Source: Lepus europaeus (taxonomy: Eukaryota; Chordata; Mammalia; Lagomorpha; Leporidae). Taken from it: 64,000 nucleotides of DNA. Made by a program: the position numbers and the translations under genes. The notes beneath the pieces were generated by a model. It made no database searches, had not been told where the DNA came from, and was given only the letters and a program-made list of their open reading frames with translations. The DNA lies in assembly GCF_033115175.1 (NCBI RefSeq), contig NC_084831.1:15539138-15603137 (forward strand), given 5' to 3'. Positions 1 through 12,229 of the stretch are shown here, in pieces. The first letter of the stretch is position 1, and the number at the start of each line of letters is the position of its first letter.

Positions 1-1380
1 GCGGTATTTGTCTGTGTGTCTGGTGCAGTGTCCCCCAGGCTCATCAGAGTTGCTGCAAGTGATAGGATCTCATTCTTGGGACACACTCTCCTTGGGCCTG
101 AGGGCGACCGAGGGGATGACCCCGCAGCACAGGAGAGAGCACAGCCGTGCTGACTCAGGTCTTCATGCTTCCTCTTGGCCTCCTCCCCTCAGCCCCAGGC
201 CTCCCTCCGTGTAGGGCATGGGAGACCCTTCTCTGTCATACCTGCCTCCACTCTGGGACACCCACACCCACAGCCCCCACAGGCTGCTGACCCCTCAGAG
301 CCGAGCAGCACCAGACGGTTGACCAGAGAGGCCAACATTTCTGGTTCTTTCTGTTCTCAGCAAAGTGGCTCCTGACCCCCTTGGCCTCCCTGGGGTAGGG
401 GTGTGGGACAGTCTCCTTCTGCACGGCCTCCTTTGGGCTCCCCTACTAACAGGGGAAGGCAGCCCCATGAGGGTTTCCGCTGGATGACTGGCTCCTTTCA
501 GTTCTTGGTGGAGGACAAGCAATCACTTTCCCTGCGAGCCGTTTAGCACCGCAGGTTTGCTCCAGGTCAGCCGGGGGGACCTCGGGGCAAGTTCTGTCCC
601 CTCCCTGAGCCTCCAGTTCCTTAGCTGTAAACTGGGGTTCACAACACCTGCCCCCGAAGCCCGATCCATGGCAGGCAATCGGCTCTCGATCCACTCTGCC
701 TGTTGCGGCACTGTTTGGCAGCTGGAGGAGCTGGGTTCCAGACCCAGCTCTGGTACTGAAGATGCTGAATGAGCGGGACCTCCGTCCCCCCGCCCCGGAA
801 GAGAAGCTGGGGTGCCTGGTCTCTGCAGCTTGTTCCAGGCCCGCGTTTCTCTTTATCGACATCCATGAGTCTTTGCGTTGTGCATTTGGGATCCTTCTGG
901 AACCTGCCCTGTGCACTTCTCTGATTGGCTCTTCCTTGGAGTCCTTTGTCATAGCTGGGTAAACGTTCAGTCAAGTGTCTTTCCCGAGTTCTGTGAGTTC
1001 TAGCAAATTGTCAACCCTGAGAAGGGGGTCATGGGAACCTCGCATTTGTAGCTGATCCATAGAAGTACAGGGAGGGGGCCAGGGTGGGAGCGGGGACAAG
1101 ACTTGCACCAGGCGTCTGAAGTGGGGGCCGTCTTGTGGGATCTTAGGCTAGAATCAGGTGGACAGCGTCACAAATGAAGTGTTGGGCACCCAGCTGGCGC
1201 CAAAGGATTGGAGGTTTTATGGAGCCACTCTTCCCCGCAGAAAGGGATCTGTCTCATGGCGCAAGGAGGATATCTGGGGCGGGCCTGGGGGGAGGCAACA
1301 CTGCCCCTGCGGGGGTGTCACAGAGCTTGGAGGTGGATTCCCAAAGGACCCATTTCTATTCTTTATTTACGATCATACTG
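1..1380. other. Unique intergenic DNA with a MIR relic
   Basis: No coding exon is recognised here. The stretch around 575-680 resembles the middle of a MIR SINE on the + strand (the CCTCAGTTTCC-type block followed by a CTGTAAA block). The short open frames in both strands look random: they lack splice-site context and family motifs. Confidence 0.6.
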
Positions 1381-1626
1381 GGGGCCAGCATTGTGGTGTA
1401 GCTGGTAACCTACGCTGGTATCCCTTATGGGCACTGATTTGAGTCCCGGCTGCTCCTTTTCTGATCCAGTTCCCTGCTAATGCACCTGAGAAAGCAGCAG
1501 AAGATGGCCCACGTGCTTGGGCCTCTGATCTCCACGGGGGAAACCTAAAGGAAGCCCTTGGCCCCTGGCTTCAGCCTGGCCCAGCCATGGCCGTTGTGGC
1601 ACCTGGGGAGTAAACTGGTGGATGGA

Positions 1627-1677
<51 letters not shown>

Positions 1678-1806
1678 TCTCTCGCTCCCCCCCCCCCGCT
1701 CTCGCTCTCTCTCCTTTCTCTTTCTCTCTCCCTCCCTCTCTCCCCCTCTCCCTCTTTCTGTGTAACTCTTAATTTCAAACACATAAATCAATCTTAAAAA
1801 AAATAA
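1381..1806 (+). repeat. CSINE, + strand
   Basis: GGGGCCAGCATTGTGG head, a body with the usual 'cagctccctgctaatg' section, an expanded pyrimidine microsatellite at about 1630-1755 including a CG-alternating run, and an A-rich tail. Confidence 0.9.
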
Positions 1807-1872
1807 AAAGCTCATACTGATGGCCTCTAGGGGCCCCTTCCTAGTGGGCCTATCTGTCGTCGTCCTTATTCT

Positions 1873-1919
1873 GAAGAATTATTTATATGTTTACTTGAAA
1901 GACACACACACACCCAGCG

Positions 1920-1950
<31 letters not shown>

Positions 1951-2187
1951 ATTCTGTCTACTGGTTACTTCCCAAATGGCTGTAATGGCCTGGGCTGGGC
2001 CTGGCTGAAGTCAGGAGCCTGGAACTCCACCCAGGTCTCCCACATGGGTGTCGGGAGCCCACGCACTTGGGGCCATCTTCTGCTGCTTTGCCAGGAGCAT
2101 TTCCAGGAACCCGGACTGGAACTGACACCGATACAATAGGGGATCCTGGTGTCTCAAGGCCTAACCTGCTGCACCACGGCACACTAA
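1873..2187 (-). repeat. CSINE, - strand
   Basis: Reverse-complement C repeat. The T-rich tail is at the left, then ACAC and GAGA runs at about 1903-1947, and a decayed head at the right ending near CACCACGGCA. Confidence 0.85.
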
Positions 2188-2480
2188 GCCACTCTGCAGG
2201 ACCCGCATTCCCATACTGGAGTGCCCACTCATGTCCTGGCTACTCCACTTCCACCCAGCTTCCTGCATGTGGGCACCTTGGGAAGCAGCAGATGACGACT
2301 CAAGAACTTGGGCCTCTGCCACACCTGGGAGAGAGCCAGATGGAGCTCCTGGATCCTGGTTTCAGCCGGTACGGCCTGGGCTGCTGTGGCCATTTGAGGA
2401 GAGAAACAGCATATAGAAGACCTCTTTCCCTCTCTCTCTCACTCACGCTGCCTTTCAAATAAATAAGTCTTGAAAAATAA
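2188..2480 (+). repeat. CSINE, + strand, head decayed
   Basis: It runs directly on from the inverted C repeat to its left. It ends in CT repeats followed by TTTCAAATAAATAAG. The two form a tail-out, head-to-head pair. Confidence 0.85.
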
Positions 2481-2481
2481 A

Positions 2482-2600
2482 GTGAGATGCAGTAGAGAGG
2501 GCCCTGGGTTGACTATGAAGTCCTGCATTCCAGTTTCAGTTGTGCCCTTGAACTGCTCAGTGCCCTGGCGCAAGCCACAGCCCTTCTCGGGGCCGCACAG
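2482..2600 (+). repeat. MIR relic
   Basis: The order of blocks (gain of 'gggccctgggttgac', then 'ccagtttcagttgtgccctt', then 'caagccacagcccttctcgg') follows the MIR core. It is strongly diverged. Confidence 0.5.
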
Positions 2601-3584
2601 GCCGGTCTCTAGCAGCGTTCCAGGGACAAGATTTTATGGCATCCTTTTTCATTTACTCAACCCACACATGTACTGACACCTGTTAGGCCCCTTTTTATTT
2701 TCGTGTCTGTACCAGTAGCCCTGGAGGCCCTGGACGGGAGGGGCTGTCTCCTCATCCCTGGCTCCCAGGACCCAGCACAGCCCTGGCACATCATGGACCC
2801 AGTGAATGAAGCCTGAAGGGTTGGGGGGTCCACACTTGAGGGTCCTGCTCGGGAGTCTGGCATCTCCCAGGGCTGGAGTCTCAGTGGCTCAGAGGCCTCC
2901 ACTTTGTGCCCCAGAGACCCTGTCCAAGCCTGGCCACAGCCTTGACCGCTGACCACCAGGAGGATGCCTGGGAGCAGACCAGAAGACGGGAGGCCTCTCT
3001 GGGCCTGGGCCCTGGCTTCTCGCAGTCCTGGCTGAGTGTTGGACCAGGGCGCTGGTGCTGAAGTCCACCCCTCGTGCCCAGTGTGCCAGAGCTCAGCTGC
3101 TCTTGCCCCCAGAAAGCACCAGCGACAGCTCCACGAATGCAGAGCAGCCTGCTTGGGCTGGGAGGGCAGCTGGGGTCAAGAGACCTGGGCACTCCCATCT
3201 CTGCTTCCCAAAGGCTGGATGATGGGGGACTCTTCTCCGTGCCCCTCTGCTGCTCCCTCCTGTTTCGCGCTTAGGGTTGTTGTGGATTAAAAGCGAGAAG
3301 GGCTATGAATTCCCTCCCTTCACCATGTCCAAGGAACTCAACACCAAGTTCAGCTCCCAGGTGCACTTCATGCTGCTGAAGCCCCCACCAGCTCCAGCCC
3401 CTCTCTTCTTGGGAGGCAGCACCGTCTGATCTCTGATTCTCTTTGCTCTGCTTGTTTATCCTAACCCTCCCCGGGACTACACGCAGCACAACGTTGATTT
3501 GCATGTATTCAAATGTCAGAAGTACTATGGCTTTTTGCTGAATGCATTGTTATGTCATTTGCTTTTTTTGTTTTAAAAATTTTT
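2600..3584. other. Unique intergenic DNA
   Basis: No family was recognised. A possible L2/MIR-like tail lies at about 2750-2820 (CCTGGCACATCATGGACC followed by GTGAATGAA). A short open stretch at 3285-3430 has no splice sites or known motif and is not called. Confidence 0.5.
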
Positions 3585-3640
3585 TAAAAGATTTTATTTT
3601 TGTTTATTTGAAAGGCAGAGTTATAGAGAGAGGTAGATAC

Positions 3641-3675
<35 letters not shown>

Positions 3676-3952
3676 CACACACACAGACCAATCTTCTATC
3701 TGCTTGTTCACTCCTCAAATGGCTGCAATGACTGGGGCTGGGCCAGACAGGAGCCAGGAGCCAGGGACATTTTCTGGGTCTCCTTCATGGGCACAGGGGC
3801 CCAAGGACTTGGGCCATCTTCCACTGCTTTTTCAGGCACATTAGCAGGGAGTTGGATTGGAAGTGGAACAGCTGAGACTTGAACCGGTGCCCATACGGGA
3901 TGCTGGCGCTTCAGGCCAGGGCTTTAACCTGCAGCACTATAGTGCCAGCCCC
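3585..3952 (-). repeat. CSINE, - strand
   Basis: Complete antisense C repeat: poly(T)/TTTATTTGAAAGGCAGAG at the left, GAGA plus a short (CAGA)n tract at 3640-3685, and GTGCCAGCCCC at the right. Confidence 0.95.
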
Positions 3953-3960
3953 AAGTTTTT

Positions 3961-4399
3961 AAGATTTTTTAAAAAATTTATTTAAAAGAGTGACAGAGAT
4001 AGAAAGGACAGGAGAGGAGAGAGGAGGGGGGAGGAGGGGAGGGGAGGGGAAGGGAGAGGAGAGGAGAGGAGAGGAGAGGGGAGGGGAGGGGAAGGGAGGG
4101 GAGGGGAGGGGAGAGGAGAGGAGAGAGGAGAAAATCTTTCATATGCTGATTCACTCCCTGAATGCCTACATCAGCAGAGGCTGGACCATGCTGAAGCTAG
4201 GATCCCAGCACTCCATCCCTCTCCCATGTGTGTGGCAGGGACCCAGTTACATGAGCTGGTTACATCACCTGCTGCCTCCAGACGCACATTAGCAGTAAGT
4301 GGATCTGTAGGTAGAGGAGGCAGGACTAGAATTAGGCATGCTAATATAGGATGTAGACTCCCCATGTGGTGTCTTAACGGCTGTGCCAAATGCCTGCCC
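3961..4399 (-). repeat. CSINE, - strand, with expanded purine tract
   Basis: An antisense C repeat directly abutting the previous one. Its GA section has expanded into a roughly 120-bp all-purine GAGGGGA-type array at about 4008-4131. Confidence 0.85.
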
Positions 4400-4439
4400 C
4401 TGCCTCCTTTATTTTGGGTTATTCCTTTCTCTTCATTTC

Positions 4440-4540
4440 CCTGGTCATCCATTCATCTGTTCACCCACTCATCCATTCATGTATTCATCACTCACTCCCT
4501 CCATCCACCCATTCATTTATCATCCATTCATCTCACATGA
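4440..4540 (+). repeat. ATCC/CATT-rich microsatellite
   Basis: Imperfect tetranucleotide array built from CATCCATTCATC-like units. Confidence 0.85.
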
Positions 4541-5498
4541 ACCAAGCTCTATCTGCGCCAGGGCATTAGAGGGATGCATTGCCTAGAGTGGTGGTGAGTG
4601 CATTCGCCACACTCAGCTCCACCCCTGGGGTGGGGGAGCCCCTGACACTTGTCCTCCCATGCAGTGACCATCATGGCTCTTGCCCGCCTCCTGCTGGTAG
4701 TCTGGGAGATTACATCTGGGGCTGGAAAGCCCCAGTGTGACCTGGGAAGGACCCCCTGGGACGATTCCCTTAGCTCCTGCATGTGGTGTAGGACGGCAGT
4801 TTCATTTGGGGGCTTCTAGGTTGGAGTTCTTATCAGAAATGTTGAGTGCCCTGGCTTTTGGCAGGTCGCCATCACAGGCTGCTGTAAGAAGCATCAGAGA
4901 GAAGTATTTTTTTATGGGGACAGGAGGATCACGCGCACTAGATGTGCATGGTGAGTGTGTGCCCTGGGGTTGTGGGTATAAGGGGTGTGCACATGGGTGT
5001 GAATTCTGGGTGTGTGCTTGTGCACGGTGTCCTGGCATGGGGGAGAGGAGCCGTGCAGGGAGCCTCATCTGGACACCGCATGTGTTCCGGGGGCATGCGT
5101 GGGGAGGTGTGCGGCAGCCTGCTCACATCTGGATGGGGTGGCTCTGAGGCTCCCAGAGTGCCCTGGTGGAGTGGAGCCCTGTGCATAACACACCCGGTCA
5201 CGGCTGCATTTCCCTCCTGGTCTTGCTTCTCTGCTCCCCTTAATATGTTTCGCGGAGTCACCTTCCAGACAAACTGCCTGAATTCAACTCCTGCCACCGT
5301 CTGTTCCTGGGATCATGAAGGAAGCAGCCCAGGGGGAGACCCCAGCCCACTGAAGCCTGGGTCTCTGGTGATGGCACCACCAGGCAGCTGAACTAACCAG
5401 CCAGTGGCTGCCTCTCCTTCCAGCTCAGTGAGAAAACCCCTAGGATGTAGGGCTGTTGGTGTGGGGTCATCCATTCCTTGTGGCTGAAAGCTGTCTAA
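4540..5498. other. Unique intergenic DNA
   Basis: No gene or repeat family was recognised. A TG-rich stretch at about 4950-5060 is low-complexity rather than coding. Confidence 0.5.
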
Positions 5499-5912
5499 GA
5501 ATACAGCACCTTGTGGTGCAGAGAGTAAACCGGCTGCTTGTGACATCAGCTTCCCCTATTGGAGCGCCATGTCAAGTCCCAGCTGATCTACTTCTGATCC
5601 AGCTCCCTGATACCTTGCCTAGGGAGGCAGTGAAAGATGGCCCAAGTACTAGGACCCTTCCACCATGTGGAAGACCTGGATGGAGTTCCAGGTTCCCGGC
5701 TTCACCCTGGACCAGCTGCTGCAGTCACTTGGGAAATGAGCCAGTGGATGGAAGATCTCTCTCTCTCTCTCTCCCTCTCTCCCCCTCTCCCCCTCTCCCC
5801 CTCTCCGCCTCTCCCCCTCTCCCCCTCTCCGCCTCTCCCCTTCTCCCTCCCTCTTCCCCTCCCTCTTTGTCACTCCGTTTTTAAATAAAAAAAAATGGTC
5901 TTTAAAAAGAAA
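5499..5912 (+). repeat. CSINE, + strand
   Basis: The head is diverged. The long pyrimidine tract at 5757-5870 contains CTCCCC repeats, and the element ends in an AAATAAAAAAAAA tail. Confidence 0.9.
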
Positions 5913-5919
5913 GAATATT

Positions 5920-6258
5920 GGGGCCGGCATTGTGGCATAGTGAGTAATGCCACCTCCTGTGACGCCAGCATCTCATGTGGGTGCCAGTTCAAGTCCTGGC
6001 TGCTCCACTTCCAACCCAGTTCCATGCTAATGTGCCTGGGAAAGCAGCAGAGGACAGCCCAGGTGTGTGGGCCCCTGCACCCACATGGGAGACCTGAAAG
6101 AAGCTCCTGGCTTCAGGCTAGCCACTTCCCAGCTGTTGGGGCCATTTGGGGAGTGAACCAGCAGATGAAAGACCTCTCTTTCTGTCTCTCCCTCTCTCTG
6201 TAACTAACTTTCAAATAAATGAATAAACCTTAAAAAAAAAAAAAAGAGAGAGAGAGAG
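5920..6258 (+). repeat. CSINE, + strand
   Basis: GGGGCCGGCATTGTGG head to an AAATAAATGAATAAA tail. It lies a few bases after the preceding C repeat, giving a tandem pair. Confidence 0.95.
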
Positions 6259-6719
6259 GATATTGCAGGTTGGCGCCAGCTGTTTCTGAACTGTGGAGAC
6301 AGAGCCGTGTCCAGTGCGTGTGTGCATCATGTACATTGATGCCTGCCGTGTGCCAGCCCTGCGGACGGGCTGTGGATCTGGGACATGTGTTTGTGCATGT
6401 CCCACTTGGTTCCTCTGTCAGTTCCAGGCTTTGTCTTTCTGGGCCCACTCCCTCCACTGCCCCCTGGATACCTACCTGACCAATTCCCCCTTCTATAGAA
6501 TCCCACCTGGACTGCCCCACCAGGTTCTTGCTCACTTCAGAATGGAAACCAGATCTCCCTGCCTCCCAGGCAGCCAGGTGAGGCCAGGTGCGGAAGAGGT
6601 GGTGCAGATCCCAGACTGGCTGCTCAGTGATTAAGCCCACCCCGCCCCCTCCTGTCTGGGCGTGGCTGTGTGAGCCCACCCCCGCCCCTCCTGGCTGTGT
6701 TCCCCATCACAGTCCTGGT

Positions 6720-7050
6720 AACAGCCGCGCTGGGGGCCCATGTCCAATACCAAGGTGTCAGCAGGTGGCTTCCTCCCAGCACCGCAAGGGCTGTCCCAGG
6801 CCTCTCTCCGTGGTGTGGAGAGGGCCACCCTCCTTCTATACTGTCTCATTGTGCCCCAGTTCCCCCTTCTACGAAGGCACCTGTCACAGCGCATGAGGGC
6901 CCCCTAGCAACCTCAGCTCAGCTCATTACGTCGGCGGTGGCCCTAGTCCAGAGAGACCACAGTCTGAGGGGTTAGGACTTCAGCCCGGGGATCATGGTGG
7001 ACACAACTCCATGCCTAGGACGTGCCTGGGGGTGGGGCGCCCCCTAGAGA
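6720..7050 (+). repeat. Duplicated block, left copy (partner 63575-63890)
   Basis: By eye, the segment from about 6738 (ACCAAGGTGTCAGCAGGTGG) to about 7050 (GGGTGGGGCGCCCCCTA) matches 63590-63885 in the same order and strand at roughly 90%. No coding exon is recognised inside. Its return at the far end of the window is best explained as part of the tandem CELA3 locus duplication. Confidence 0.85.
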
Positions 7051-7842
7051 TAGAACAGATGTCAGCCCAGAGTGGGAACTGAGGAATATCTGATAAAAGG
7101 GGGGGCACAGCTGGAGAAACTCACAAGGGGTGGGGACCTCTGGTCCAGCAGCAGCAGAGCCTAGGCTGCCCCTTGGCCTGCAGGGGCCCAGAGGAAGCAG
7201 TCACAGGAGCCCAGGGGAAGGGCGCTGGGTGGCAGCGAGGGCCTTGGGGAGGAGCGCACCTGCTGCACACCAGGGCCTGTGAGGAGGCAGCTGGGGCACA
7301 GACACCCCGACTGCACCCTCCTGTCCTGCGTCTCCTGCCGGCACCTGCATTTCCCAGGGCCAAGCCCCTCAATCCCCTCTTTCTGCGAGCCGAGAGGGAG
7401 ACAGAGGGAGACAGCGAGGTGCAGACGGCGCTGTGCTCCTGCAGATGTGCCCTCCAGCCCTGGCCCACGGACGCCCACGGTGAGGCCCTGTGCCACCTTC
7501 ACAGACTGGGTCGTCAGGGGCACGGAGAGTTCCTGGGATCTGGTAGTGTTCAACCAATGTTTTACTGAATGTGTTTGCTAGGAAGACCACAGAAGAGGGG
7601 CAGGGAACAGGGGGTCCCACAGCTGGGGGACCCTCCCCCAAGGCTGGGCTGCACTGACTGGGGGGTAAGAGCCCGTGGCTGGAGCGTTACGGAGCTGTGG
7701 GGGCTCCGTGTTCAGGGCCCATCCCCGCCAGCACTGTTGCTAAGCCTGTTGGGGACGCACGGGGCCTCCAGAGCGGTCTGTGTGGGCGCCAAGGCCGACT
7801 GCACCTCCAGGGTGGAGGACGAGGACGTCAGGTCCTGTAGCT
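7050..7842. other. Unique GC-rich intergenic DNA
   Basis: Several overlapping open frames occur on both strands, as expected of GC-rich DNA. None has a recognised motif or splice context. Confidence 0.5.
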
Positions 7843-7992
7843 TCATTCATTCACTCATTCATTCATTCATTCATTGCCCCTTTGAATAAATGTTGTTGTT
7901 GACCTCCTGCTCCGTGCCAGGCTCCCTTGTAGACCCTGGGAATTTCAAGATGAGTGAGATAAAGTTTGGATCTCCCTGGAGTTTCCCATCTG
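7843..7992 (+). repeat. ATTC microsatellite and L2-like relic
   Basis: (ATTC)n at about 7847-7876 leads into GTGCCAGGCTCCC and a section reading like the widespread mammalian L2-type tail (CCAGGC, then 'gggaatttcaagatgagtga'). Confidence 0.55.
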
Positions 7993-8244
7993 ATAGGAGC
8001 TAAAAATGATGGAGGCCACACCCTCCCCAAGAAAGCTTCCACTCGCCAACCCCTAACCCTCCCTCTCCTGCCAGACCCACTCCGGATCCCTCACCTGAAC
8101 TCCACCTCCCATCCGGGAAGCCGTTTGCTTTGCTTCGGGATGAGACCAAGGTCCCCGCTGGAATCTCCTTCCTGGAGAGGGAGGGGCCATCCTAGGGGTT
8201 TTGCTCATCTGCTCCTGGATGGGCAAACCCCCAGAGAGGGCTGG

Positions 8245-8492
8245 GTTGTGGTGCTGCAGGTGCAGCCGCTGCTGGTGATGCCTGCATTCCTTATCAGAGC
8301 ACAGGTTCAAGTTCAAGCTAAGCCACCTCAGATTAGCTTCCTGGTAATGCCCCTGGGAAGGCAGCGGATGGTGGCCCAAGTATTGGGCTCCTCCCATGGA
8401 TATGGGAGACCAGGATGGAATTTCTGACTCTTGGTTTTCTTCTGGCCCCTGGCTCTTGTGGGCATTTGTCAGTGAACCAGTGGACGGAAGGT
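8245..8492 (+). repeat. CSINE, + strand, truncated
   Basis: The body of a C repeat is visible (GCAGCGGATGGTGGCCCAAG and GAACCAGTGGACGGAAG). The CT tract and A-rich tail are missing. Confidence 0.75.
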
Positions 8493-9764
8493 AGGGTCTG
8501 GGGGTAGGTCTGGGGCACAGCTGCTCGTGTCTGTCCACAAGGCCTGGAAGGTGAGGCTGACCTGGCAGGGACTGTGATGGGACCTTGGCTTTGAGGGCCC
8601 ATCTGCCCTGAGCCCTAGCAGAGGGCCAGGGCAGTCAGAGCTGGGACTGCTCAAGGCCACATGGACAAGGGCTGGCGGCTGCTTGTTTGGAGTTGGGGGA
8701 GGGTTTGAGCCTCCCCATGACCTTGGGTTACCCCTATCCGGGCGAGCAGCAACAATTCAAGGGCCCTGAGCCAGTCCTAGTTTTTCTCCTGGACATGAGC
8801 TCCTCACCAATCCCCTTGGATCGCATGGTCTTTGGGGCCCTGTTGGATCCAGATGCTCCCCAGTGGGCTGGGGGACAGTCCACCTGCCCCTCTCCCCTGA
8901 GCCCCCTCCTGGCCCCTCCCTCTTCTTCCTCAGCGAAGGGCCTGGGGAAGGTCTCTGGGTGCAAAGCTGAGCAAATAAACCCGCCCAGGCCCAGAGGGAA
9001 AGGGCAGGGAGGGCAGGGCTGCGTCATCACCGTGTGGAGGTTTCCCCACGCTGTGCCTGTGACCACACGCTGTCCTTGAGCCCAGGCAGACCTGTGTCTG
9101 CAGGGGTAGATGTCGCTGTCCACCCCATGTCTGACCTTGCACCACGGGGGGATCCACCTCACACACTTCACCATTGCCTTCCTCCTGGGCTTGTGACACA
9201 GAGGAGCCCAGGGAAGGCTGTGCAGGGCCAGGGACACCGGCGGGAAGGAGCCTGGCACTCAGAGCAGGGTGGGGAGGGCGGGGGTCTCCCAGGGAGGTGT
9301 TGGCGGCTGCCTGCCTCATTCAGAAACAGGCCCCGAGCTCCTCCAGCCCGGGCTGGGCGCTGTCCCCAGCAGCAGCCAGGGAGGAGCCGAGTCTGATCTA
9401 CGAATCCATCGGGATCACGCTCACTGCACTCGGGCCAGGCACCCACTTCCCACGGCAAGGGACGGCCTCACGCGTTGTTCCGGCTGCAGATCCACTCTGA
9501 CCCACCTGGTCCTGCACGTCCACCTCCACCGTCCCAGGCCATGGCCCTCCCTCCTCCACTCCTTGTGAACCCAGGCTTTGCCCAGGTGGCCAAACTCAGC
9601 TGCTCCCCTCCCCGCATCACCCCTCCATCCTCCCTGCAGCGCCCAGCATGAGAGTCTTGGAAAACATCAGTGAGATTCCAGCTCCTTCTCTGCTTCCTCA
9701 CCCGATATCTCCCTCCACGGCCTGAAACCGAGGGTTTTCTCCTTATGCTTAGAATAGAGACCGA
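8493..9764. other. Unique GC-rich intergenic DNA
   Basis: No exon, repeat family or regulatory site could be assigned with confidence. Confidence 0.5.
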
Positions 9765-10050
9765 GGGTGCGCGTTCGGCACAGTGGTCACGATGTCGCTT
9801 GGGATGCTTATCTCGTATCTGAGTGCCTGGTTGGAGCTCGGGGTCTTCTTCTGAGTCCAGCTTCCGGCTAATGTGCACCTCAGGAGACCGCAGGTGGTAG
9901 TTCAAATGCCTGGGTTCCTATCACCCATGTGCGGGACCCGGATGGAGTTCCCAGCTCCTGACTTTGGCTTGGCCCAGCCCTGCCTGTTATTCTCTGTCCA
10001 TGTCTCTGTCTTTCAAATAAAAATAAAATAAATGAATCAAAATTTAAAAA
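9765..10050 (+). repeat. Old CSINE, + strand
   Basis: Diverged C repeat head (GTTCGGCACAGTGGTCACGA) with a CTTTCAAATAAAAATAAA tail. Confidence 0.75.
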
Positions 10051-10156
10051 AGAAGAAAGATCCAACCTCACATCACTCTGACCAGCACAGGGACACTTCT
10101 GGGGTCTGGCCCTCACCTCTCTCAATTTGTCAGTGATCTCTATTTTAAACATATTT

Positions 10157-10524
10157 TTTAAAATTTTATTTGAAAGCCAGAGTGACAGAGTGAGAGGTAG
10201 AGACAAACAGAGATAGAGATAGAGATAGAGACAGAGACAGAGACAGAGAGAGAGACAGAGAGAGAGATCCTCCATCTGCTGGTGGACTCCCCACATGGCC
10301 AGCATGGTCAGGGCTGGGCCAGGCTGGAGCCAGGAGCCTGGGTCTCCATCTGTTCCTCCCACGTGTGGCAGGGCACAAGTCCTTGGGCCATCTTCTGCTG
10401 CCTCTCCAGGTACATTAGCAGGGAGCTGGAGCGAAAGTGTAGCAGCCGATCCAGAGCTGGCGCTCTAACATGAGATGCCGGCAAGGCAAGCGGTGGCTTA
10501 ACTGCTGGGCCGTGATGCCAGCCC
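10157..10524 (-). repeat. CSINE, - strand
   Basis: TTTTATTTGAAAGCCAGAG at the left, (GATA/GACA)GA repeats at 10200-10265 and GATGCCAGCCC at the right. Confidence 0.95.
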
Positions 10525-10861
10525 TGCAGGCTCTCTCTCTCTAAGTCTGGATTTCAGGAAGCAGAATTGAGTGAATTGCAATCTTCATGCCGTGCGCTGC
10601 TGTCATCACCAACACTTGACACGGTATCGCTTAGTCTACTCACGGCGCTGTTAGTTAGGATCAGAGAGATTTTCAGTACTGTCGTAAGTACCTGTCAGGA
10701 CTGTTCCCTACATATCTCGGGACCCACTCTCTCCCCTATCTGTCTGCCTGTTGGTTCTCTTTCTGCCTCCCCACACAGCCATCAGTTGCAGACAGCTGAG
10801 CTCCACTTCCATTACCAAGCTGTCTCTACACAGACCATCATCAGAGCCTGAAATCTGGGCT

Positions 10862-11200
10862 CCTTTTTTTTTTTTTGACAGGCAGAGTGGACAGTGAGAG
10901 TGAGAGACAGAGAGAATGGTCTTCCTTTTTCCATTGGTTCAGCCTCCAATGGCTGCCGTGGCTGGCATTCTGCAGCCAGCGCACCACGCTGGTCCAAAGC
11001 CAGGAGCCAGGTGCTTCTCCTGGTCTCCCATGGGGTGCAGGGCCCAGGCACTTGGGCCATCCTCCACTGCACTCCTGGGCCATAGCAGAGAGCTGGCCTG
11101 GAAGAGGGGCAACCGGGACAGAATCCGGCGCCCCGACCAGGACTAGAACCCGGTGTGCCGGCGCCTGTTGGATTAGCCTGTTGAGCCACGGCGCCCCCCC
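10862..11200 (-). repeat. CSINE, - strand, TTGACAGGCAGAG subfamily
   Basis: Belongs to the younger-looking subfamily with poly(T)-GACAGGCAGAGTGGACAGTGAG at one end and GAGCCACGGCGCC at the other. It ends in a C homopolymer at about 11194-11206. Confidence 0.95.
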
Positions 11201-11207
11201 CCCCCCC

Positions 11208-11507
11208 TTTTTAAGATTTTATTTATTTCTTTGAGAGGTAGAGTTACAGACAGAGAGCGAGGTCTTCCATCTTCTGGCTCACTCCCCAAATGACCACAAT
11301 GGCCAGAGCTGGGCCAATCTGAAGCCACAAGCCAGGAGCTTTTTCCAGGTCTCCCGCACGGGTGCAGAGGCCCAAGGACTTGGATCATCTTCCACTACTT
11401 TCCCAGGGCTGGATTGGAGCAGCTGGGACTCGAACCAGTGCCTATATGGGATGCCGGCGCCACATCCCGTAGGGAGGTTTAGCCCACTACACCACAGTGC
11501 TGGTCCC
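11208..11507 (-). repeat. CSINE, - strand
   Basis: TTTTATTTATTTCTTTGAGAGG tail at the left and CACAGTGCTGGTCCC head at the right. It immediately follows the preceding SINE. Confidence 0.95.
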
Positions 11508-11875
11508 AAGGCTCCTTGCTTTTGCAACCTCCACCTCCAGCTACCCCAGCCCTTCAAAGACCCTGACGCCAACTTGTTGGAAGGGAAAGAGCACATTTAG
11601 GATCTGAAAGTCACTCTTTCCCCAAGACTCCGGCTTCTTGAAATGAACTCCTTCTTCTTCCCTGCTCCTGTCCCTGGTGAACTGGCTGTCCAGGAGCGAG
11701 CAGCCAGGGCCTGATTATTTGTCCAGTAGCACTGTCAGAAAGCAGATGGCCGTGTGCCAGGGACCAGGTGTGACAAGGCAGGAGGGAGAGTCACTTGAGT
11801 GGAGGGAGCGTCTGTATTGTAATTCTGATGGTGGGGTCAGGCTGCATGTGTTTGCAAAGACTCCCTAAATTTTAT

Positions 11876-12229
11876 TTATTTTTTATTTTTATTTTTGACA
11901 GGCAGAGTTAGACAATGAGAGAGAGAGAGACAGAGAGAAAGGTCTTCCTTTTTCCATTGGTTCACCCTCAAGTGGCCGCTATGGCCAGCGTGTTGTGGCC
12001 AGCGCACTGCACTGATCCGAAGCCAGGAGCCAGGTGCTTCTCCTGGTCTCCCATGCGGGTGCAGGGCCCATGCACCTTGGCCATCCTCCACTGCCCTCCC
12101 GGGACACAGCAGAGAGCTGGCCTGGAAGAGGGGCAACCGGGACAGAATCCGGCGCCCCAACCGGGACTAGAACCCGGGATGCCAGTGCCGCAGGTGGAGG
12201 ATTAACCTAGTGAGCCGCGGCGCCGGCTT
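11876..12229 (-). repeat. CSINE, - strand, TTGACAGGCAGAG subfamily
   Basis: Interrupts duplicated sequence (CCCTAAATTTTA on both sides looks like a target-site duplication). The equivalent site in copy 3 (about 51070) is uninterrupted, so this insertion is younger than the large duplication. Confidence 0.95.

Noticed and set aside
1630-1755. Serine/leucine-rich proteins encoded across CT tracts (here and at many SINEs)
   Set aside because: Translations of CT/GA microsatellites inside SINEs, not genes.
3285-3430. Short open frame (FPPFTMSKELNTKFSS...) as an exon
   Set aside because: No splice acceptor/donor pair or family match could be recognised, and a chance open stretch of this length is common.
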